The position numbers and the translations under genes are program-made. A stretch of 13,139 nucleotides of DNA from Burkholderia sp. (GTDB taxonomy: Bacteria; Pseudomonadota; Gammaproteobacteria; Burkholderiales; Burkholderiaceae), in contig JAQGMD010000290.1 in assembly GCA_028292565.1 (NCBI GenBank), positions 1 to 13,139 on the forward strand. Direction: 5' to 3'. The number at the start of each line of letters is the position of its first letter. The first letter of the stretch is position 1. The notes under the pieces are model-generated. The model searched no databases and had not been told where the DNA came from. It saw only the letters and a program-made list of their open reading frames with translations. Below are positions 7,983 to 13,139 of this stretch, piece after piece.

Positions 7983-8720
7983 ATGAATGCAGGAGTCAAT
8001 GTAAGCACACGTCCGATTGTGCCGGAAACCCGTTTCGGTATCTGGTTTCTCGGCAGTGAGACGTGGGTCAAGTTCGTGCTCGAGGTTGCGGTCAAAGACC
8101 TGGCAACACTGACGGCCGCCCGGCGGCCTCGTCAGCAGTACGGCGTTGTACTGGACGTCGGGTGCGGCCAGGGAAAATCATTCAAACTGCTGAATGAGCA
8201 ATTCAAACCGAATACGCTCATCGGCATCGATGCCGACCCGGAAATTCTGGAACGGTCGCGCGCCCAGGCGAAAGCGGACGGCGTCGCCGTCGAGCTCAGG
8301 GTCGGTAACGGCGCTGCAATCGGACTTCCCGATAACAGCGTCGACATCCTGTTTTGCCATCAGACTTTCCATCACCTGGTCGAGCAGGACAAGGCGATCG
8401 CTGAATTCTTCCGCGTGTTGAAGCCAGGCGGCATGCTGCTCTTCGCTGAGTCGACCCGCGCTTACATTCATTCATGGATTATCCGCCTGCTGTTCCGGCA
8501 TCCGATGGAAGTGCAGAAGACGGCCGATGAGTACCTGGCGCTGATCCGGAAAACCGGATTCGAGGTGCCTCCGGAACAGATTTCCTATCCTTACCTGTGG
8601 TGGAGCCGCAGCGACCTTGGATTATTGAACAGGCTCGGGCTCAAGAAGACGCCGCCCTTTGGGCAACGCGAAGAGACCTTGCTCAACCTGGTCGCGACCA
8701 AGCCGGAAACCGCGCGTTGA
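7983..8720 (+). CDS. Class I SAM-dependent methyltransferase
   Basis: A 245-residue Rossmann-fold methyltransferase of the Methyltransf_11/UbiE-like type. Motif I is VLDVGCGQGKS at 56-66, the acidic SAM-ribose residue lies in GIDADPE (D82/D84), NGAAIGLPDNSVDILFCHQT (109-128) matches the motif II region, and VLKPGGMLLF at 145-154 is the post-motif segment. The substrate is unknown. Methyltransferases occur in aryl polyene clusters, where the aryl head group can be C-methylated, so its place next to the pigment genes suggests that role. The ATG at 7983 follows GGGGA by about 7 nt and gives a normal-length protein. An earlier in-frame ATG at 7947 would add 12 residues, and the frame further upstream does not look coding. 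It is the only plus-strand gene here and converges on the PPTase gene with 10 bp between the stops. Confidence 0.88.
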   Translation: MNAGVNVSTRPIVPETRFGIWFLGSETWVKFVLEVAVKDLATLTAARRPRQQYGVVLDVGCGQGKSFKLLNEQFKPNTLIGIDADPEILERSRAQAKADGVAVELRVGNGAAIGLPDNSVDILFCHQTFHHLVEQDKAIAEFFRVLKPGGMLLFAESTRAYIHSWIIRLLFRHPMEVQKTADEYLALIRKTGFEVPPEQISYPYLWWSRSDLGLLNRLGLKKTPPFGQREETLLNLVATKPETAR

Positions 8721-8744
8721 AGCGTACCGATTACGCTTCAACGC
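8714..8744. terminator. Perfect 12-bp inverted repeat spanning both convergent stop codons
   Basis: GCGTTGAAGCGT (8714-8725) and ACGCTTCAACGC (8733-8744) are perfect complements around a 7-nt loop ACCGATT. The left arm contains the methyltransferase TGA (8718-8720), and the PPTase TAA (8733-8731) sits at the loop and right-arm edge. It lies between two convergent genes, so a bidirectional transcription barrier or 3'-end protecting hairpin is likely. There is no U-tract on either side, so classic intrinsic termination is not certain. Confidence 0.6.
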
Positions 8745-9456
8745 CGCAGACCATTTGAGCCAGCTGCGGCACCTCGTTCCTGGCAATCGCCGATGTTTGT
8801 TGATCGGTGCAGACGCAGACGGAAAGCCCCGGCTGCTCCAGCATGAAAGAAAACCATCCGCGCCCGTGCGTCTGCAGTTCGCCCTCTGAATTGACCGCTG
8901 ATGGCAAGCCACCATCATTGCCTGCAAAGGACGACAGCTTGCAGAGAGCTTCCTTGACGGTCCACATGCGGTAAAAGGCCGCAATTCGTTCTTCGTTGCC
9001 CAGGCCCTGTAGCCAGGCGCATTCGTCCGGGTGAAACGCTGCTTCGGCGAGCGCGACGATGTCCCGTTGCGGATCGATCACTTCGATATCTACGCCGACC
9101 ATGCATCCGAAGCTGACTGCGCAGGCAATCCAATGACGGCTATGCGACAGGCTGAATCCGGGATGCGCAACGCCTTCAGGAAGAATCAGTCCGGGGCCCG
9201 AGCCCGGTCGATCTATGGTGCTGATCGCTGCTGTCGGAACACCAGTCATCTCGCTGATCGCAAGCCGCAACAGTGTGCGCCCCAGCAGGTATTGCCGCCG
9301 CCGTTCATGCCGTATGAAACGGGAGAGGCGGGCGGCTTCTGTCGGACTGAGCCAGTCCTCGAATTGTGCGAGATCCGTGTGCGCTATCTCGCGTCCGTCC
9401 ATCAGCCATAACGTGATGGACGGCTCACTGGATTTACTAGTCGACCAGTTTGACAA
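8731..9456 (-). CDS. 4'-phosphopantetheinyl transferase (Sfp/HetI type)
   Basis: Transfers the phosphopantetheine arm of coenzyme A to a serine of carrier proteins, converting apo- to holo-ACP. At 241 residues it is of the usual Sfp-type size. Visible motifs are YLLGRTLLR (56-64), FSLSHS (101-106), VGVDIEVID (120-128, with the Mg-binding D123 and E125) and FYRMWTVKEALCK (161-173, with E169 and K173), so the active site is complete. The chosen start is a TTG at 9456 with AAAGG about 5-6 nt upstream; it overlaps the 3' end of the preceding gene by 20 nt, which suggests translational coupling. The next in-frame ATG (9402) would remove 18 residues and has no ribosome site. As the last gene of the pigment operon it probably activates that cluster's own ACPs. 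Confidence 0.9.
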   Translation of the reverse strand: MSNWSTSKSSEPSITLWLMDGREIAHTDLAQFEDWLSPTEAARLSRFIRHERRRQYLLGRTLLRLAISEMTGVPTAAISTIDRPGSGPGLILPEGVAHPGFSLSHSRHWIACAVSFGCMVGVDIEVIDPQRDIVALAEAAFHPDECAWLQGLGNEERIAAFYRMWTVKEALCKLSSFAGNDGGLPSAVNSEGELQTHGRGWFSFMLEQPGLSVCVCTDQQTSAIARNEVPQLAQMVCGVEA

Positions 9457-9886
9457 GCTCGCCTTTCAACATCATGATGGTCGAGAAACTGCCGGCCCGG
9501 CATTCGAATTCGGTCGCGCTGGCGACCACCGGGTCGTCCTTGTGGTAGCTGACAATATTCATCACTGCACTCGCGCCTGCGTTTTTAGCGGCCGTCTGAA
9601 GGTTTTGCAGTGCTTCGACGAACGAGGCGTGGCAAGAAGGAATGTCTGCCTTGTTCTCGATCTTCGACTTGCCGCTCGCCCCGACCTGGCCCATTTTCTG
9701 CGCCGAACCGGCATAAGTCTGGGGGCCGAACAAAAACTTGACTGAGCTGTCAAGTTTGCCCGAAGCCTTCCCAGCTTCCATCGCCGCCGAAATCGGAAGC
9801 AGGTATTTCACGTTGCGAGCATGTGACGGCAGCATCGTTGTTGCCATCAATATGCCCATAACGGTTATGGCCATCCTTTTTTGCAT
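9437..9886 (-). CDS. Small secreted protein of unknown function in the aryl polyene cluster
   Basis: A 149-residue protein with a clear Sec signal peptide (basic MQKR start, hydrophobic stretch about 6-20, likely cleavage after SHA at 21-23), so the mature form is probably periplasmic. There is no lipobox cysteine. The mature part has two cysteines, C85 and C129, that could form a disulphide. Its C-terminal half (AKNAGASAVMNIVSYHKDDP, then FECRAG) resembles small conserved proteins that I recall near ketosynthase genes of pigment clusters and that carry misleading excinuclease-type names. I cannot assign a function. The ATG has a good GGGAG ribosome site about 10 nt upstream. It lies 107 bp after the ketosynthase and overlaps the PPTase by 20 nt, so it belongs to the same transcription unit or to a sub-operon with the PPTase. 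Confidence 0.75.
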   Translation of the reverse strand: MQKRMAITVMGILMATTMLPSHARNVKYLLPISAAMEAGKASGKLDSSVKFLFGPQTYAGSAQKMGQVGASGKSKIENKADIPSCHASFVEALQNLQTAAKNAGASAVMNIVSYHKDDPVVASATEFECRAGSFSTIMMLKGELVKLVD

Positions 9887-9993
9887 TGTTGTTCTCCCTG
9901 ATGAGTTTGTGAAGCACTGCGATTACAACCCGGTCGAGCCACACATGTAGCGCGGCCGGCAGATTTTCAATTCATTTTTTTCTCTAACCCGGA

Positions 9994-11226
9994 CTAGCCC
10001 GGATACCGCTTGAAGATGAGCGACGTGTTGATGCCGCCGAAGGCAAAATTGTTGGACATGACATACTCGCAGTCCAGTCTGCGGCCTTCCCGGGTAAGGT
10101 AATCCAGTTCCGCGCATGCAGGATCGACCCGCTCCAGATTAATGGTCGGCGCGAACCAGCTCTCACGCATCATCTCAATGCTGGCCCATGCTTCCAGCGC
10201 ACCGCAGGCACCGAGCGTGTGGCCCATATAGCTCTTGAGCGAACTGATTGGCATCTTGCTGCCGAACACCCGCGCGGTCGCTTGCGACTCGGCGATGTCA
10301 CCGTGCTGGGTGCCGGTGCCATGCGCATTGACGTAGCCGATCTCCGACGGTGGAAGCCCCGCATCAGCCAACGCCAGCTCCATCGCGACCTTCATCGTCT
10401 CCGGGTTCGGTTGCGTTACATGGCAGCCGTCGCTGTTGGTGCCGAAACCGACAATCTCCGCGTAAATGGTCGCGCCACGCGCCTTCGCATGGTCAAAGTC
10501 CTCCAGGATCAGGCTGCCGGCACCTTCGCCGATGACCAGGCCGTCGCGCCCGAGATCGAACGGGCTCGGCGTGGTATCGGCCGCGTCATTGCGCACACTG
10601 GTGGCAAACAGGGTGTCGAATACCGCAGCCTCGGTCGCGCAAAGCTCTTCCGCGCCGCCTGCAATCATCGCGCGCTGGCGACCGCTTCGAATCGTTTCGT
10701 ACGCATAGCCGATGCCCTGGCTGCCGGAGGTGCAGGCGCTGCTGGTGGTAATGACGCGTCCCGTCACCCCCAGGAATACGCCGATATTAACGGGCGCGGT
10801 ATGCGCCATCATCTTGATGTAGGTGGTGGCGTTGATTCCCCTGGTGGACTTCTCGCCGATCATTTTGCCAAAATCTCCGATCGCCTTCGGTGTGCCGGCC
10901 GACGAGCCGTAAGAAATGCCGAGCCAGCCGCTTTTCACGAGCGGATCGCCGAGCAGGCCTGCATCCTCGAGCGCCAGTTCGCTTGCGCGGGTCGCCATCA
11001 ATGCGACATGACCCATGCTGCGGGTGCTCTTCCGGTTGTAGTGTTCCGGGAGCTCGAATGCCGCAGCCGGTGCGCCGAGCTGCGTGTTCAGGCCCTCGTA
11101 TTCGGACCACTCCTCCATCCTTTTGATCGCATTACGATAAGTACCCAGATGTGCCCGTATGCTGGACCAATCGTTGCCAAGCGGACTGATGCCGGCGATG
11201 CCGGTCACGACGACTCGACGACTCAT
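9994..11226 (-). CDS. apeR: Beta-ketoacyl-ACP synthase, FabF-like, aryl polyene type (ApeR-like)
   Basis: A 410-residue condensing enzyme of the KAS I/II (thiolase-fold) family, joining malonyl-ACP to the growing chain. The catalytic residues are all present: C165 in TTSSACTSGSQ, H302 in NAHGTGTQHGD, and K331 and H336 in LKSYMGHTLGACGALE. GEGAGSLIL (233-241) and the C-terminal SNNFAFGGINTSLIF (391-405) are family hallmarks. The start ATG follows GGAGG by about 8 nt and overlaps the ketoreductase stop (ATGA), so the two are translationally coupled. Placement last in a KS-DH-KR-KS run matches apeR of aryl polyene clusters. The intact Cys-His-Lys-His set argues that it is a true ketosynthase rather than a chain-length factor. 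The symbol rests on gene order and similarity from memory; the housekeeping FabF role is less likely in this setting. Confidence 0.88.
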   Translation of the reverse strand: MSRRVVVTGIAGISPLGNDWSSIRAHLGTYRNAIKRMEEWSEYEGLNTQLGAPAAAFELPEHYNRKSTRSMGHVALMATRASELALEDAGLLGDPLVKSGWLGISYGSSAGTPKAIGDFGKMIGEKSTRGINATTYIKMMAHTAPVNIGVFLGVTGRVITTSSACTSGSQGIGYAYETIRSGRQRAMIAGGAEELCATEAAVFDTLFATSVRNDAADTTPSPFDLGRDGLVIGEGAGSLILEDFDHAKARGATIYAEIVGFGTNSDGCHVTQPNPETMKVAMELALADAGLPPSEIGYVNAHGTGTQHGDIAESQATARVFGSKMPISSLKSYMGHTLGACGALEAWASIEMMRESWFAPTINLERVDPACAELDYLTREGRRLDCEYVMSNNFAFGGINTSLIFKRYPG

Positions 11227-11948
11227 GTCAATCCTCCATTGACGGAAATGACCTGGCGAGTGATGTAAGCCGCATCTTCTCCCATCAGGAAACCGACCAC
11301 GGCCGCGACTTCTTCCGGTTTGCCGATGCGCCTGGCGGGAATCAGCTTCATTGCTTCCTCCAGCGGAGCGTCGCTGATCATGTCGGTTTCAATCAGGCCC
11401 GGCGCGACGCAGTTGACGGTAATGCCGCGCGATGCGAGCTCAATCGCCAACGCCTTGGTGGCGCCGATAATGCCGGCCTTTGCAGCGCTGTAGTTGACCT
11501 GGCCGCGGTTGCCGATCAGGCCGGAGACCGATGCCATGGTGACGATGCGGCCGGGACTGCGCCGCCGCACCATCGGCATGATCAGCGGATTGAGCACGTT
11601 GTAGAAACCATCGAGGTTGGTCTTGAGGACAATATCCCAGTCCTCACCCGACATGGCGGGAAACGCATTGTCGCGCGCAATTCCCGCATTGCAGACCACA
11701 CCGTAGTAGCAGCCATGCTGTTCGATGTCGGCGGTCAAAGCTGCGGCCGCCGCATTACGGTCGCCGATGTCGAATTGCATCACGCGCGCGCTGCGCCCCA
11801 TTGCGACGATCGATTGCGCCACCGCATCGGCTTCAGCGCGGCGGTTCAGGCAATGCAGCACGACGTCATAGCCGTCCCGCGCCAGGCGTAGCGCAATCGC
11901 TTTTCCGATGCCCCGGCTGGAACCGGTTACCAATATGCTCTTACTCAC
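11223..11948 (-). CDS. apeQ: 3-ketoacyl-ACP reductase, FabG-like SDR (ApeQ-like)
   Basis: A 241-residue short-chain dehydrogenase that reduces the beta-keto group after each condensation using NADPH. The cofactor-binding TGSSRGIG is at 8-15, NAG at about 87-89, and the catalytic triad is S140, Y153 and K157 (VSGLIGNRGQVNYSAAKAG, with 13 residues between Ser and Tyr as in FabG). The C-terminus ITRQVISVNGGLT is typical of FabG. The start chosen is GTG 11948, preceded by GGGG at 6 nt, giving MSKSILVTGSSRGIG; it overlaps the dehydratase stop by 8 nt. An in-frame ATG at 11960 would add four residues but has no ribosome site. The gene sits between the dehydratase and ketosynthase genes with overlaps on both sides, so it is tightly co-expressed. 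The general fatty-acid FabG is an alternative reading, but the context favours the pigment pathway. Confidence 0.88.
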   Translation of the reverse strand: MSKSILVTGSSRGIGKAIALRLARDGYDVVLHCLNRRAEADAVAQSIVAMGRSARVMQFDIGDRNAAAAALTADIEQHGCYYGVVCNAGIARDNAFPAMSGEDWDIVLKTNLDGFYNVLNPLIMPMVRRRSPGRIVTMASVSGLIGNRGQVNYSAAKAGIIGATKALAIELASRGITVNCVAPGLIETDMISDAPLEEAMKLIPARRIGKPEEVAAVVGFLMGEDAAYITRQVISVNGGLT

Positions 11949-12396
11949 TGCGTGCCCCATTCAGGAATTCATTAACATCCAAAGGTTGAAACACGGACAC
12001 AGTGCCGCTTGCCGCCACGCCATGGTCGCCGTCGATGCGGCATGCGAATGCACCCAGGCCGTTGTCACCGAGCAGTACGCAGCGTATCGAAACGCGTAGC
12101 ACGCTGCCGATCGGGAAGGCCGGCCGTGCGCATTCATAGCGCCTCGACCCGAGCAGGAACCCGATCTTCACCGGCTCGCCGCGCAGGCGCGCGGTGTAGC
12201 CGGCATGTGCGGCGATGGCTTGTGCCATGTACTCGATGCCGACCCAGGCGCCAACACCGTCCGCTCCGCAAAACATGCTGTCGGACCGGATCACGACTTC
12301 GGCGCACAAGTTGTTTTCGTCCGCCGAGAGAACACGATCCAGCAGCATCATTTGTCCGGCATGTGGCACCAGCGAACGAACATCCGGCAAATCCAT
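11941..12396 (-). CDS. apeP: 3-hydroxyacyl-ACP dehydratase, hotdog fold (ApeP-like)
   Basis: A 151-residue single hotdog-fold protein that removes water from the 3-hydroxyacyl chain to leave the double bond kept in a polyene. The N-terminal LVPHAGQMMLLDRV carries the likely catalytic H12, followed by WVGIEYMAQAIAAHAG, the central helix with E55 and H64. The early L-x-P-H-x-x-x-M-x-L-L pattern is that of FabA/FabZ-like and ApeP dehydratases. ATG 12396 is chosen because a strong GGAG site lies about 6 nt upstream and the N-terminus MDLPDVRSLVPH fits the family. An earlier in-frame ATG (12438) lies inside the preceding ketosynthase gene. That gene's TGA ends 1 nt before this ATG, and its own stop overlaps the ketoreductase GTG, so it is translated as part of a tightly coupled chain. 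Confidence 0.85.
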   Translation of the reverse strand: MDLPDVRSLVPHAGQMMLLDRVLSADENNLCAEVVIRSDSMFCGADGVGAWVGIEYMAQAIAAHAGYTARLRGEPVKIGFLLGSRRYECARPAFPIGSVLRVSIRCVLLGDNGLGAFACRIDGDHGVAASGTVSVFQPLDVNEFLNGARSE

Positions 12397-12397
12397 C

Positions 12398-13139
12398 TCA
12401 CTCCCTCCCGAATACCAGTGCCACATTCGCGCCGCCAAATGCGAACGAATTGCTCAGGGCATGACGCAAAGGCCGACCGATGCTGCAGCCAGCTTGCGCG
12501 ACCCTCAGAAACGGAAGGGCAGGATCGACAATGCCGTCCCACAGATGCGGCGGCAGCTCGCCTTCCGTATTCCAATCCTGCATCGCCAGCCAGCACAGCC
12601 CCGCTTCGATCGCGCCTGCCGCGCCGAGCGCATGGCCGGTGAGCGGCTTCGTCGAACTGACGGGTACTGCGTCGCCGAACAGCGCATGGATCACGCGTGA
12701 CTCCATTGCGTCGTTCTGTACCGTGGCTGTGCCATGCAGGTTGACGTAGTCGATTTCCGTCGCCGCAATACCGGCATGCGTCAATGCGCGTTCGATGGCC
12801 ATCGTCGCGCCTTTGCCGGACGGGTCGGGCGCGGACATGTGGTGGCCGTCGGAAGATTCGCCCCAACCAAGCAGCGATACGGCAGCGGGTTCGCGGCTTA
12901 TCAGGAACAGCGCCGCGCCCTCGCCGATGTTGATGCCGTTGCGGTTTGCGCTGAGCGGATTACACCTTTCCACGCTCACCGACTCGAGCGACGCAAAGCC
13001 TGCGACGGTGAACGCACACAATGAGTCGACGCCGCCGGTAATCACGGCATCACACACGCCCATGTTGATCAGGCGCGCGGCGCTGGCGAGCGCCTTGCCG
13101 CTCGATGCGCATGCGGTGGAATGGACATATGCCGGTCCG
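12398..13139 (-). CDS. apeO: Beta-ketoacyl-ACP synthase, aryl polyene type (ApeO-like), N-terminus beyond the window
   Basis: The C-terminal 246 residues of a ketosynthase whose 5' part lies beyond the right edge; the frame is open to the last base. The visible part starts just before the active-site cysteine (HSTACASSGKAL, Cys codon at 13111-13109). It continues with INIGEGAALFLI, then the first catalytic histidine in VNLHGTATVQND, then Lys and His in SSTKPLTGHALGAAGAIE, and ends with SNSFAFGGANVALVFGRE, so the Cys-His-Lys-His set is complete. The stop TGA is separated by one base from the dehydratase ATG, and its last codons supply that gene's GGAG ribosome site. Position as the first of KS-DH-KR-KS corresponds to apeO of aryl polyene clusters. 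It clearly differs from the second KS (NLHGTATVQND versus NAHGTGTQHGD), so the two are not recent duplicates. Confidence 0.88.
   Translation of the reverse strand, partial: GPAYVHSTACASSGKALASAARLINMGVCDAVITGGVDSLCAFTVAGFASLESVSVERCNPLSANRNGINIGEGAALFLISREPAAVSLLGWGESSDGHHMSAPDPSGKGATMAIERALTHAGIAATEIDYVNLHGTATVQNDAMESRVIHALFGDAVPVSSTKPLTGHALGAAGAIEAGLCWLAMQDWNTEGELPPHLWDGIVDPALPFLRVAQAGCSIGRPLRHALSNSFAFGGANVALVFGRE

Noticed and set aside
9964..10008. Possible terminator just after the ApeR-like gene (CCGG repeats and an A-rich run).
   Set aside because: The stem would be only 4 bp and the following tract is A-rich rather than U-rich on the transcript, so I do not annotate it.
10219..11268. 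A 349-codon plus-strand frame opposite the ApeR-like ketosynthase.
   Set aside because: Same codon-register artefact; the protein is Arg/His/Ala-rich without family features, and the minus strand has all ketosynthase residues.

Overview
The window looks like chromosomal DNA of a GC-rich betaproteobacterium, most probably Burkholderiales and perhaps the Oxalobacteraceae (Herbaspirillum/Collimonas-like). That placement rests on the style of the glutamate synthase N-terminus, codon use and gene content; it is inference, since no 16S or other phylogenetic marker is present. All genes except one lie on the minus strand.

Region 1 (1-3200): the first 1044 codons of gltB, the large subunit of NADPH-glutamate synthase, running off the left edge, with a good sigma70-type promoter (TTGAAC-N17-TATCCT) just upstream. 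Region 2 (3206-4068): a compact solitary HUH/Y1 transposase gene of the IS200-like/REP-associated type, bounded by 14-nt imperfect inverted repeats with an additional internal direct copy. Its left end lies 8 bp beyond the -35 box of gltB. Region 3 (4110-7300): a two-gene signalling operon. A PAS-GGDEF-EAL cyclic-di-GMP enzyme with all key motifs intact is coupled by an ATGA overlap to an HDOD-GAF-like protein.

Region 4 (7301-7982): about 680 bp without an intact gene. It holds what looks like the last ~38 codons of a lost molybdopterin-dependent hydroxylase/aldehyde oxidase subunit, still followed by its own rho-independent terminator. This suggests an old deletion or replacement junction. 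Region 5 (7983-13139): one end of an aryl polyene (APE) type pigment cluster. Reading on the minus strand from the right edge, the order is ketosynthase (5'-truncated by the window), hotdog dehydratase, FabG-type ketoreductase, second ketosynthase, a small secreted protein and a 4'-phosphopantetheinyl transferase. These are closely packed with overlapping stops and starts, apart from a 107-bp gap before the secreted-protein gene. A SAM-dependent methyltransferase on the plus strand converges on the PPTase. A perfect 12-bp-stem hairpin contains both stop codons.

The KS-DH-KR-KS order matches apeO-apeP-apeQ-apeR of described APE clusters. The PPTase would activate the cluster's acyl carrier proteins, and the KS, KR and DH enzymes would extend and desaturate the polyene chain. 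The acyl carrier proteins, chain-length factor, aryl-ligase and export genes are expected beyond the right edge. I see no tRNA, rRNA, CRISPR array or phage genes, and nothing that compels a wholly new system. The most unusual points are the molybdoenzyme scar, the stop-codon-embracing hairpin, and the transposase abutting the gltB promoter.
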